Shown here: positions 14,747 to 22,358 of the stretch, one piece after another
Layout of the letters: each line of letters starts with the position of its first letter
Numbering within the stretch: the first letter of the stretch is position 1
From: Streptomyces sp. STR69
Lineage (GTDB): Bacteria > Actinomycetota > Actinomycetes > Streptomycetales > Streptomycetaceae
Assembly (NCBI RefSeq): GCF_024519455.1
Contig: NZ_JALJRY010000053.1
Span: forward strand, 1-32,206
Direction of reading: 5' to 3'
Length of the DNA: 32,206 nt
Made by a program: the position numbers and the translations under genes
Notes under the pieces: model-generated
Seen by the model: the letters and a program-made list of their open reading frames with translations, nothing else
Told to the model about the DNA's origin: nothing
The model's database searches: none

Positions 14747-15070
14747 TCAGGCTGCGGCGGCGAGGGGGCGTCCGCCCCAGCGGATGCCCTTCTCACCGCG
14801 GATGCGGGCGCGTTCCCTGCGCTGGGCGGCGAGTACGTCGGGGTGGCGGGTGTTGGCGTTGCGCCGGCGCAGATAGGCATGCAGGGCCTGGGTCTGCGCG
14901 GGGTGGCTGCGGTGGTGGGAGTTGGCCAGGGTGAACTGCCGCAGTGGGCCGAAGTGCGCCTCGATCGGGTTGGCCCAGGGGGCGTAGGTAGGGGTGAAGC
15001 ACAGTTCGACCTTGTTCTTCCTCGCCCAGTGGCGGATGTCCACGCCGGTGTGTGCGGAGAGTGGGCGCAC
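14747..15070 (-). pseudogene. IS630-family transposase, C-terminal fragment
   Basis: From LSAHTGVDIRHWARKNKVEL the frame matches the end of IS630 transposases: CFTPTYAPWANPIEAHFGPL contains the catalytic Glu (PIEAHF), followed by YLRRRNANTRHPDVLAAQRR and GIRWGGRPL. The first two thirds, including the first Asp, are absent upstream of about 15055, where the sequence becomes unrelated. It ends 8 bp from the convergent DUF6924 stop. It is not the missing part of the 5.5-kb remnant in any obvious way. Confidence 0.8.
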
Positions 15071-15337
15071 CGCACTCGCCGCCTCGTTCAGGACGCACCC
15101 GCCCCCGATACCCCACCGCCCGCCGAGCCGGGCCCTGGGCGACAGCTTCGGCAGCCAGACGGCAGCTGATGCCCCGTCACGCGGCGATCAGCACAGGCGC
15201 CGTCGGGGGCGGATCAGCAGAAGGCCGCACCGAACAGCATCGAGCGCCGAATCACCGGGGCTCTCCTCCGAGGCCCGCACGGTTCTTCCAGCGGTCGATC
15301 TCCCGCGCCTTTCGTGCCGCCCGGCGCCCTCGTGATG

Positions 15338-15970
15338 TCAGGCGGCGTGCTTCACGTGGCGGACCAGCCACATCAGCAGGGCGTCCAGGTCAGCGACGGC
15401 CGCCAGGACCCGGTCGACCGCCTCGGGGGTGTGCAGCCACTGCTCGCAGCCGAGGGGACGGGCGGCGATCAGTGAACGGTGGCGCAGCAGGTTCGTACGG
15501 GAGTGGTCCGCCGGATAGCCGCGCGGGGAGCGTTTCATCACGTCCCCGGAGATGTCGTAGCCCTTCTTCCGAACGTCCTCGACGATGGCGGACAGTTCGC
15601 GGCCGCTCCCCTCGGAGGCGACGGCTTTGCGGAACACGTCCACCTGGCCGGGATCGGGGTACCACCAGGCTCCCTGGATCCGCAGGCCGTCCAGGTCGAA
15701 CCGGAGACCGATCTCGATCTTACGGCCGAGCCGGATCACCGCGCCCTGGTGCTGCCACCACCAGGAGTCGGTGCGGTAGTGCCAGACGGAGAAGTCCTCG
15801 TACCGGGGGTCGGTGTCCGCGACCTCGTTGAGCAGGGCGATCATCGGCTGCCGGACCAGGCGTTCGCGGTCCGCGCGGCAGTGCTTGCGGGTCGCGTGGG
15901 TCGGTTCGCCCTGGAGCTGCCACAACACGTCCATGGCCTGCTCCGGCCAGCCGGTGAACTGTCTGCGCAT
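15338..15970 (-). CDS. DUF2461 family protein
   Basis: This 210-aa protein begins MRRQFTGWPEQAMDVLWQL, with the FTGWP opening characteristic of DUF2461. The remaining family blocks are RLVRQPMIALLNEVAD, FSVWHYRTDSWWWQHQGAVI, an amphipathic strand region (GLRFDLDGLRIQGAWW), and PRGYPADHSRTNLLRHRSLI. The biochemical role of the family is unknown. Length matches the usual 210-230 aa. It lies 9 bp downstream of a small same-strand fragment and may be cotranscribed with it. No sign of damage. Confidence 0.8.
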   Translation of the reverse strand: MRRQFTGWPEQAMDVLWQLQGEPTHATRKHCRADRERLVRQPMIALLNEVADTDPRYEDFSVWHYRTDSWWWQHQGAVIRLGRKIEIGLRFDLDGLRIQGAWWYPDPGQVDVFRKAVASEGSGRELSAIVEDVRKKGYDISGDVMKRSPRGYPADHSRTNLLRHRSLIAARPLGCEQWLHTPEAVDRVLAAVADLDALLMWLVRHVKHAA

Positions 15971-15979
15971 GCGCGGAGG

Positions 15980-16246
15980 CTAGCTCAGCCGTGATCCGCG
16001 CGTGCCGGGAGTGAGACGGGCAGGGAGAGGAAACGAGCCAATTACAGCTTCGTGGTCAGGCAGGTCGCAGCCTCCGAGCAGCAGCCCGCACCGGAACGTG
16101 TCGTGCTCGTGCTTTCGGCGGAAGGTGTCCAGTTCGGTCGCCTCCAACGGCAGCATCAGCAAAGCGCACATGTTCCGGTGAACCCGTGCGAGGCAGTGCC
16201 TGAACAACACAGGTTCAAAATAGAGGGGCACGTCACGGAGCCGCAC
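15980..16246 (-). CDS. Small uncharacterised protein, probably a truncated CoiA-like fragment
   Basis: This 88-aa frame starts MRLRDVPLYFEPVLFRHCLA and contains HRNMCALLMLPLEATELDTF then RRKHEHDTFRCGLLLGGC. That block resembles the start of large Streptomyces proteins annotated as CoiA-like, where RKKHAHDTFWCGLLLGGCG precedes a zinc-ribbon-like nuclease region. Here the match ends after GGC and the tail is unrelated, so it is probably the 5' remnant of a longer gene. It is divergent from the barstar gene by 14 bp and same-strand with DUF2461. Recognition is by memory only. Confidence 0.4.
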   Translation of the reverse strand: MRLRDVPLYFEPVLFRHCLARVHRNMCALLMLPLEATELDTFRRKHEHDTFRCGLLLGGCDLPDHEAVIGSFPLPARLTPGTRGSRLS

Positions 16247-16260
16247 GTATCCTGCGGGCT

Positions 16261-16647
16261 GTGACCGCGATATATGTGCTGGACGGCACCCAGATCAGGA
16301 CACTGGAAGACTTCTGGCGAGTCATCGGTGAGGCGATCAACGGTCCCGGTGGCTACTTCGGCAAAAATCTCGACGCTTTCGCCGACTGTCTCAGCGGTGG
16401 TTTCGGGGCGCCCGACGACGATGACTACGTGGTCGAGTGGCGGGACCATCAGGTGTCTCGCGAGTATCTGGGCTATCCAGAGACTGCTCGCCAGTTGGAG
16501 ATCCGCCTGTCGCGCTGCCACCCCACGAACCGTCCAGCGGTCAGTGCCGATCTGTCCGCAGCGCGTGAGGAGTGTGGAAAGACCGCCTTCGACTGGTTGA
16601 TCGAGATCTTCGGCGACCGCGCCCCTGGCGTCCTGCACCTTCAGTGA
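16261..16647 (+). CDS. Barstar family protein (RNase inhibitor-like)
   Basis: The 128-aa protein reads YVLDGTQIRTLEDFWRVIGE then AINGPGGYFGKNLDAFADCL, SGGFGAPDDDDYVVEWRDHQ and AFDWLIEIFGDRAPGVLHL, which covers the whole barstar fold including the GGYFGKNLDA-F-DCL helix that plugs barnase. Known role: binding and blocking a secreted ribonuclease inside the producing cell. No barnase-like gene is visible nearby, so it may be an orphan immunity gene. GTG 16261 is used; no strong ribosome site is present, so a leaderless or weakly translated start is possible. Confidence 0.88.
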   Translation: MTAIYVLDGTQIRTLEDFWRVIGEAINGPGGYFGKNLDAFADCLSGGFGAPDDDDYVVEWRDHQVSREYLGYPETARQLEIRLSRCHPTNRPAVSADLSAAREECGKTAFDWLIEIFGDRAPGVLHLQ

Positions 16648-16934
16648 CGGTGGACGCCCCGGTCCTTACTGCCTGCCTACGTCCCTCGTCGACGCGGTCA
16701 CCAGCGCGCCGATCGCCGCACCAAGGCCCAACGGCTCGCGCCCGTCGCGCCGGAGCACCGACTTCATGCGCGACTTCCCCTTCGTCGTACGGGTGTTGCC
16801 GCCGTTCTTGCGTGCCGCCTCCGGGCGAGGGGCGCAGCGCGACCCGGGCCAGGTCGGTGCCCTACTCCGATCGTCAGATCTTGAGGAAGGCGCATAGGGC
16901 TACCCAGACGCCGGTGCCGAGGGCGAGAGCCGGG

Positions 16935-18077
16935 ATGAGCTTGTCGTTTATCCAGGAAGCACTGACGAGCGCCGAGCGGCCGGACACCGCCCTGGCTTGG
17001 ATTTCCCGATCGCAGGCCCGTGACCTGCTGGAACGCATAGGCAGCGACGAGCGTCCCGTCACCCACGACAGCCTCGACGACCTCCCGTCGGGAAAGGTAC
17101 CCGCTCACCTTCGCAGCGTCCTCGTCGCGACAGGCGTCCTACCGCCGCGCGACGAACGACTCGTCGCCCTGGAGAAATGGATCACCACAACCGTCCAGGC
17201 TCGCACGGACCTCGCCGAACGCCGGATCCTGCACGGTTACGCGGTCTGGCACCACCTGCGCCGGCTCCGCCGCCGCCTCGGCGACCAGCACACCAGCCAA
17301 CTCCAGGACATGAACGTGCGCTGCCACGTCAACGCCGCCGACAACTTCCTCACCTGGCTCGCCGGCGAAGGTCTCACCCTGGGCGTCTGCACACAAGCCG
17401 ACCTGGAACGCTGGATGACCGATCCCGCCTTCCGCTACCGCGACGAGACAGGCCACTTCGTCCGCTGGTCCGTACAGCATCGCCATGCCCACGGCCTCAC
17501 CTGCGGCGCCGTCCGCTGGACCGGCCCGCAGGGCACCATCGACAGCGAGAAACGCTGGGCGGACGCACGACGCCTCCTCAACGAGGACACGCTGCCCACC
17601 GCCGACCGAGTCGCTGGGCTGCTGCTGACCCTTTACGCGCAGAAGATCTCCACCATCAGTCAACTCACCGTCGAGGACGTCGACTTCACTGGCGAGACCG
17701 TCGCGATCACCTTCGGAGCTTCGCCCGTCATCCTTCCGATGCCGCTTGGTGCCTTGGTCCGCGAGCTCGTCGCGACCCGACGCGGCAAGGCCAAGATCGG
17801 CACTCCGGACGACGTCCCTTGGCTCTTCCCCGGCGGACAACCAGGGCGTCCACTCAGCGACAGCCAGGTCGGTCTGCGGCTGCACAAGATCGGCATTCGG
17901 CCCCAACAGGACCGCTCAACAGCCCTGTTCACTCTCGCCGCCGAACTGCCCACCGCCATCCTCGCCCGGATGCTTGGCATCCACATCCAAGTCGCCGTCC
18001 AATGGCAGAAGGCATCCGCTGGGGACTGGGCCGCCTACGCCGCCGATGTCAGCCGACGTGTCCCGGAGAACCAATGA
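16935..18077 (+). pseudogene. Tyrosine-recombinase-like protein lacking its N-terminus
   Basis: About 380 codons match a class of Streptomyces phage-integrase-like proteins: VTHDSLDDLPSGKVPAHLRS and VLPPRDERLVALEKWI, a helix with AVWHHLRRLRRRL, FLTWLAGEG, TADRVAGLLLTLYAQKISTI, then WLFPGGQPGRPLSDSQVGLR and a C-terminal LARMLGIHIQVAVQWQKAS. The C-terminal part lacks an obvious H-x-x-R and final Tyr, so catalysis is doubtful even in intact relatives. The match begins abruptly at about 16950, whereas relatives are longer, so the N-terminus is missing. The in-frame open stretch before 16935 is unrelated. Its stop overlaps the next gene in ATGA. Confidence 0.6.
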
Positions 18078-18727
18078 AGCTACCGATCACCATCCACCAA
18101 GCACGGCTCGGATCCATGGAGTTCAAGGTCATCCGACCAGCCCGGCCTCTGGTCCACGCAGTACTCATCGACCATGATCGGCACCTGGACGCCTACCTCG
18201 ATCAGGACGCCGCCCAGCGAATCGGCGGGCTATGGACGCTCGCCGCCTCTTCACCGCGCTCACTGGTCCACCTGCCGATGCGTGGGAACCGCGGCCCCTC
18301 CCGCGAGCTGCCAGAAGACGGCACACGGCAGCTTGATCTCGTACTGCTGCACCACTCGCTCCAGTTCGCGCCCTCACGCTGGAAGGAAGTGCGCGGGCGA
18401 CTCGGCCCAGGGCGTCCGCAGAAGGTGACGCTGCCCGGCCCAGGACACACCGGCGAAGCCGTGATTGATCACGAGGCACGGCACTACCGGGAGAATCGGG
18501 ATCTGTTTCACCAGCATCTCCACGCCGAGACCCTGTTCATGACCGGCAGCGAGAAGGTGTTCAGGGACACCGCCCGACACTTCCTCGACGTCGCCCGAAA
18601 CGGTCCCGGATACGTCCCCGTCCATCCGAGCTACCCGCACTTCTGCACCGAACTCCACTCCAACGACGGCATCCTCGGCGACGCGCGCGAGATCCACATC
18701 GAGTACTGCGACCAGTGGGACTCATGA
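18074..18727 (+). CDS. Uncharacterised 217-aa protein, second gene of overlapping operon
   Basis: I do not recognise this family. It starts MKLPITIHQARLGSMEFKVI at ATG 18074, overlapping the previous stop by 4 bp (ATGA), and ends in ATGA with the next gene. It is soluble, histidine-rich and acidic at the C-terminus. Visible blocks are LVHAVLIDHDRHLDAYLD, LDLVLLHHSLQFAPSRW, VIDHEARHYRENRDLFHQ and VHPSYPHFCTELHSNDGIL. The HEARHYRE and HPSYPH histidines could bind metal, which is speculation. Tight coupling suggests that it works with its two neighbours. Confidence 0.75.
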   Translation: MKLPITIHQARLGSMEFKVIRPARPLVHAVLIDHDRHLDAYLDQDAAQRIGGLWTLAASSPRSLVHLPMRGNRGPSRELPEDGTRQLDLVLLHHSLQFAPSRWKEVRGRLGPGRPQKVTLPGPGHTGEAVIDHEARHYRENRDLFHQHLHAETLFMTGSEKVFRDTARHFLDVARNGPGYVPVHPSYPHFCTELHSNDGILGDAREIHIEYCDQWDS

Positions 18728-18975
18728 CCCCAAGCGACAGGACCCCGCCGACCATGACGTTCAACGATCACCTTCAGCACCTCGTTGAAAGGGCCCTCGC
18801 ATCCATCCCGGCCGCCGATGCCAGCGACATCTACGCCTTCTCCTTCCTCATCGACAACGAGGACGACGACCCTCGTCAGCCGACCCTGACGGTCGGCTAC
18901 AACACTGAAGCTCAGGCCGAACGTGGCCCTGGCAAGATTTCCGTGAAGCGTGGCTGTGCCACCGTGCGCCGATGA
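18724..18975 (+). CDS. Uncharacterised small protein, 3' end replaced by ISL3 inverted repeat
   Basis: The 83-aa frame starts MTPSDRTPPTMTFNDHLQHL at ATG 18724, overlapping the previous stop. VERALASIPAADASDIYAFS and FLIDNEDDDPRQPTLTVGYN look like a genuine acidic protein of unknown function. From about residue 69 (KISVKRGCATVRR) it is encoded by the inverted repeat of the ISL3 element, so the native C-terminus is lost. The same C-terminal peptide terminates an unrelated small frame on the other side of the element. Confidence 0.65.
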   Translation: MTPSDRTPPTMTFNDHLQHLVERALASIPAADASDIYAFSFLIDNEDDDPRQPTLTVGYNTEAQAERGPGKISVKRGCATVRR

Positions 18976-20655
18976 CGCTCCGTCACGGGTAGCGGCGTCG
19001 GAGGTGGGCCATGAGGACCACGCGGTGACGCAGGAGCGGAACGCCGGCGCGGCCGGCCATGATCCGTTTCTGGAGCTTCAGGTCCGTGATCCGGCCTTCG
19101 TTGACGCCGGAGTTGAACGGGGTGGTGATCCCCTGGACCACTGCGGGCTGGTCTTCACGGATGGCGTTGGCCAGGCTCGCCAAGGCAGACAGGCCAGAGG
19201 CCGCGAGTTGGTCGAGCCAGTCCGGCAGCGGGGCGGCGTCGCGGGCGTCGAGCATGGCCGCGAACTGCCGTACCAGAGTGTGGGTTTGGTCGAGTTCCGG
19301 GCAGTGTTCAAGCAGCCGACACAGTGCCTCGGTGGGGTGCAGGCCGCGCTTCGACGGTGTGGTGGTGATCCACCGGGCGACCTGGCGGGGCGAGGGTGGC
19401 CGCTCGCGCGGTGTGTCGATCGGCAGACCGCGGCGTAGCGGCGCGATGGCCATCTTGACCCGCTGGTAGTGGCCGCCGTAGCCCTTGGCGGCAATCTCCT
19501 GGTGCAGCACGGTCGCGGTGTGCTCGCCTTCCTCCCACCGCTGCCTCAGATACTCCAGATACGGGTCGAGGCTCGTGGACCGGCGGGGCGGAGTGCGCCG
19601 TACGCACTCCTGCCAGCAGGCAGCGCGTGCGTACTTGGCCACGGTGCGGCGGTTCAAGCCGAGCTCGCGGGCTATCGCACTGAGACTGCGGGCCGTGCCG
19701 GTGTACCCCTGGACCGTCTCGAACAATCGCTTCGCATGGCGGAGGGCGGGAGTATCGGCCGCCTCGCACGGTTCGTTTGACGGCGGTGGGGCCGGTACGG
19801 GTTCACGTACTGCCGCGGCCAGGCAGCCGCGGTGGGCCGCAGCGATGTCCGAGACCCGCCTCGACAGCCCCTGCCACAGGTGAAAACGGTCGCTGACCTG
19901 CACCGCGTCCGGGGCTCCCTCGGCGATGCCCTGCCGGTAGACCAGCGAACCGTCCCGGCACACCACCTCGACGCCGGGATGCGCACGCAGCCAGTAGGCC
20001 AGCTGCTCGGCATCGCGCCCGGCCCACAACTCGATCGGCAGCCGTGTGTCGGCATTCACGAGCAGCGTGCCGTAGACGTCCGCGTACAACGCAAAGTCAT
20101 CCACGCCCAGCACCCGCGGTGTCGCGACCGACGGAAGGCCCATGCGCATCAACTGGAACAGCACACTCGTCCGCGACAACGGCGTCTTCAAGATGCGCAG
20201 AAGCCGGGCCCCGCCACGGCCGGCGAGCAGCACCCCGGCCATCTCGACCAGATGCTGCAGCAGCGGACTGCGCCGCTGATAGCGCACCGTCAGCCCCTCC
20301 ACCTGCTCGGCAAACGTCCGCCGACCGCAGTGCGCACTGTCACAGAACAACCGCCGCACCGCCAGACTGATCAGCACCGGACGGCCCCGGGCAGCGACAT
20401 CGGCCAGCGTGCGGGAATACCGGCTGTGCACCCGCGCCGACGCGCACCGGCAATCCGGACACGCCACCATCAACTCGCGGGTACGGGCAGCGATACGGAC
20501 CACGCCGCCCGCCACCCACACTCGTTCCACCCGCACCGCATCGAGGTGCGGCGACACAATTCGTACGAGGTCATCACACTCGCCGAAGGTCCCGCTACCC
20601 GTGACGGAGCGTCATCGGCGCACGGTGGCACAGCCCCGCTTCACGAAAATCTTGC
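18932..20655. mobile_element. ISL3-family element with long terminal inverted repeats
   Basis: The left end 18932-18995 and right end 20592-20655 are inverted copies over 64 bp with two mismatches; the inner 44 bp are identical. The repeat core reads GGCTGTGCCACCGTGCGCCG. No 8-bp target duplication is visible at either possible boundary, so the flanks may have been rearranged after insertion. One transposase gene fills the interior. Confidence 0.8.
18983..20557 (-). CDS. ISL3-family transposase
   Basis: This 524-aa transposase starts at GTG 20557 (MSPHLDAVRVERVWVAGGVV). Zinc-binding cysteines appear in ACPDCRCASARVHSRYSRTL and LFCDSAHCGRRTFAEQ. The DDE domain contains VLGVDDFALYADVYGTLLVN (first Asp), VVCRDGSLVYRQG (second Asp) and the C-terminal NSGVNEGRITDLKLQKRIM (catalytic Glu), with YARAACW and LDPYLEYLRQRWEEG in the long insertion between. 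Length and order are standard, and the gene looks intact. The stop lies within the left terminal repeat. Confidence 0.93.
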   Translation of the reverse strand: MSPHLDAVRVERVWVAGGVVRIAARTRELMVACPDCRCASARVHSRYSRTLADVAARGRPVLISLAVRRLFCDSAHCGRRTFAEQVEGLTVRYQRRSPLLQHLVEMAGVLLAGRGGARLLRILKTPLSRTSVLFQLMRMGLPSVATPRVLGVDDFALYADVYGTLLVNADTRLPIELWAGRDAEQLAYWLRAHPGVEVVCRDGSLVYRQGIAEGAPDAVQVSDRFHLWQGLSRRVSDIAAAHRGCLAAAVREPVPAPPPSNEPCEAADTPALRHAKRLFETVQGYTGTARSLSAIARELGLNRRTVAKYARAACWQECVRRTPPRRSTSLDPYLEYLRQRWEEGEHTATVLHQEIAAKGYGGHYQRVKMAIAPLRRGLPIDTPRERPPSPRQVARWITTTPSKRGLHPTEALCRLLEHCPELDQTHTLVRQFAAMLDARDAAPLPDWLDQLAASGLSALASLANAIREDQPAVVQGITTPFNSGVNEGRITDLKLQKRIMAGRAGVPLLRHRVVLMAHLRRRYP

Positions 20656-20734
20656 ACGGGCCGCCACCGGCTACCTCCCCGTCGCCGAGAACGAACTGAA
20701 CGTCCGAACCCTCCCTCGGCGACACCAAAACCAT
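20612..20734 (-). CDS. 40-aa frame ending in ISL3 terminal repeat
   Basis: ATG 20734 opens 6 nt after the stop of the upstream 48-aa gene. The first 25 or so residues (MVLVSPREGSDVQFVLGDGE) are native; the end (CKIFVKRGCATVRR) is encoded by the ISL3 repeat. It is probably the start of a longer gene truncated by the insertion. I do not recognise it. Confidence 0.4.
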   Translation of the reverse strand: MVLVSPREGSDVQFVLGDGEVAGGGPCKIFVKRGCATVRR

Positions 20735-20740
20735 GCCTGA

Positions 20741-20887
20741 TCAGCGGAAACTCGGCAGCGCCGCCACCAGGTCCGCCATGAACGGGCGTATGTGCTCGGG
20801 GACTTCCACCGGTCCGATGACACAGCGGTCCAGGACGTGTGCCGCCCGCTGCGCCACCGCGTCCGGGGCGGGATCCTGCTTGGCCAT
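20741..20887 (-). CDS. Uncharacterised 48-aa protein
   Basis: The small frame begins MAKQDPAPDAVAQRAAHVLD at ATG 20887 with AGGAG 6 nt upstream, and ends PFMADLVAALPSFR. The sequence is helix-prone and has coding-like composition; the 6-nt spacing to the next start suggests a two-gene operon. I do not recognise the family. It has one cysteine and no signal peptide. Confidence 0.55.
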   Translation of the reverse strand: MAKQDPAPDAVAQRAAHVLDRCVIGPVEVPEHIRPFMADLVAALPSFR

Positions 20888-21112
20888 GTGGTGCTCCTGA
20901 CGTGCCTGTTCTCGTCGTTCAGCTTGCCAGGAAGCCCGCCGGACAGCCCTGTCGACAGGCGGCCCCGCGTCGACCACGTCGTGCTCGGCAACGGCGGCGG
21001 TTGCGGTTGTGGCGAGACAGAGGTCCGGCCCGCCGCAACGGGGGAATGCGACGGGCCGACACTGGGCGTCACGCTGCCACAACCGCGCACCTGTTGCACG
21101 GGTATGAGGTGA

Positions 21113-21418
21113 ACATCGCCGGCGGCTCTGGCGGACTGCGCGAGCGGGCAGTTCTGCCTGTGGCAGGACAACTGGAGCGGCCGGATGCTCAGCTGGACGC
21201 CGAGCACCCAACTCTGCTCGGGTTTCACCATCAACCTGACCGACTTCGGGTTCAACGATGTCGCCTCCTCCTGGGCGAACAACACGCAGAGCTACACCAT
21301 CGACGTCTGGCACGACATCGGCCAGGGCGGATCGAGGCTGTGGACCGAACTCCCGGGCACCAGCTCCCGGTTCGTGACGGCCAACGACCAGGCCTCCAGC
21401 CTGAACTGTCACCTCTGA
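21113..21418 (+). pseudogene. I36/crystallin-like secreted protein without its signal peptide
   Basis: The frame reads SPAALADCASGQFCLWQDNW and continues through WSGRMLSWTPSTQLCSGFTI, SSWANNTQSYTIDVWHDIGQ and FVTANDQASSLNCHL, a complete crystallin-like I36 domain with four cysteines. SPAALA looks like the end of a signal peptide, but an in-frame TGA stands three codons earlier (21110-21112), so the N-terminus is missing or frameshifted. It is distinct from the intact I36-type gene at 11876. No usable start was found. Confidence 0.65.
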
Positions 21419-21570
21419 CAGTGCCGCCCGGTCCTGCCCGGACCGAGTGGGCCACTGTGCCGTAGCTGTGAGCCAGGCCAGCGCAGGGGTCCACGCCGTC
21501 ACGCTCCGCACCCCCGACCAGGGTCGTTCGCCGCGGGCCGACTCGCCGCCCGCACCGCTGAACAGGTGGA

Positions 21571-21741
21571 CCCGCAATCGCAGCACCGGCGGCAGCGGCC
21601 TCGGCCTGGCGAGTCCTCACGCTCGCCGAGGCCCACGGCGGCACGGTGGACGTGGCGAGCACGGAGGGGGAGGGGGCCACCTTCACCCTGCGGCTGCCGA
21701 CAGCCGAGTCACGGAAGCCGGAGGGCCCCGGTCGACCCTGA
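21571..21741 (+). pseudogene. Histidine kinase C-terminal fragment (left copy)
   Basis: RNRSTGGSGLGLA is the G2 box of the HATPase_c domain. After a 2-nt deletion the frame continues LTLAEAHGGTVDVASTEGEG and ATFTLRLP, the normal end of a sensor kinase. Everything upstream of 21571 is missing. It cannot make a kinase. Confidence 0.85.
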
Positions 21742-22018
21742 TGGGATGACGACAGCGCTCTGACAGGTTCCTCACAAGTGGCCGTCAGGGTGAAGCCATG
21801 CCCGGAACCTGGTGCGGATCGGCAACCAGGAACGACCAAGCCGGGCTGGAACTGGAGCCCTCACATGTCCCGCCGTCTCACCCTGCGCCCGCTGCGTATC
21901 GCTGTCCTGACCGGCGTCGCGGCCGGCGCGCTGCTCGTCCCGGCCACCGCGGCCTTCGCCACCGATCCGACTCCGACACCGGGCGCGACCGACCCGACCT
22001 CGGCCGACAAGGAGGCCC
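21571..22018. repeat. Left copy of a 448/451-bp inverted duplication
   Basis: This segment is repeated in inverse orientation at 28190-28640. It carries the C-terminal end of a histidine kinase gene, an intergenic promoter region and the first 51 codons or so of a secreted protein. The only length differences seen are a 2-nt deletion here near 21611 and a 1-nt insertion in the other copy. The natural gene order continues on its inner side, so this is probably the parental copy. Confidence 0.92.
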
Positions 22019-22257
22019 TGGCGAAGAAGAAGGCCGAGGGCGCCAGGACGAGCAAGGAGGCCGAGGCCAAGAAGGCCGCCGAAGCCCAGAAGACCGGAGG
22101 CAAGGGCTACCCGCGTGGCGGTGTCGCCGCGGGCGAGGCCCCCGCCCAGGACGACAACACCGGCACGCTCATCGGTTCGGCCACCGGCGCGCTGCTGCTC
22201 GCGGGCGCCGGCACCTACGTACTGCGCCGCCGCACCACCGCCCGCCGCGAAGGCTGA
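21865..22257 (+). CDS. Secreted, C-terminally membrane-anchored protein paired with a sortase
   Basis: The 130-aa protein has a signal peptide (MSRRLTLRPLRIAVLTGVAA, cleaved near AFA-T, residue 33). A Pro/Thr-rich and then strongly charged helical region follows (ADKEALAKKKAEGARTSKEA and AEAKKAAEAQ). YPRGGVAAGEAPAQDDNTG precedes a hydrophobic segment and a basic tail (LRRRTTARREG). This is the layout of actinobacterial sortase-associated surface proteins, but no clear LPxTG or LAxTG box is present, so covalent anchoring is uncertain. A class F sortase gene begins 101 bp downstream. The first 51 codons are shared with the lectin chimera at 28343 through the inverted duplication. Confidence 0.8.
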   Translation: MSRRLTLRPLRIAVLTGVAAGALLVPATAAFATDPTPTPGATDPTSADKEALAKKKAEGARTSKEAEAKKAAEAQKTGGKGYPRGGVAAGEAPAQDDNTGTLIGSATGALLLAGAGTYVLRRRTTARREG

Positions 22258-22358
22258 CCCGGCAGCACGACCTCTCGTACGAAACGGTGGCGCCGCCCTT
22301 CACCCGGCGGCGCCCTGTGCGTTCCGGCGAACCCTCACACCCTGTTCTGGAGCCCGAG

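Noticed and set aside
15052..15831. 259-codon plus-strand frame
   Set aside because: Arg/Pro/Gly-rich, opposite the DUF2461 gene.
16572..16934. N-terminal extension of the recombinase-like frame
   Set aside because: It overlaps the barstar gene in another frame and the sequence does not match the recombinase family; a gene fusion by deletion is more likely.
16648..18077. Search for a barnase-type toxin partner of barstar
   Set aside because: No frame near the barstar gene shows ribonuclease motifs.
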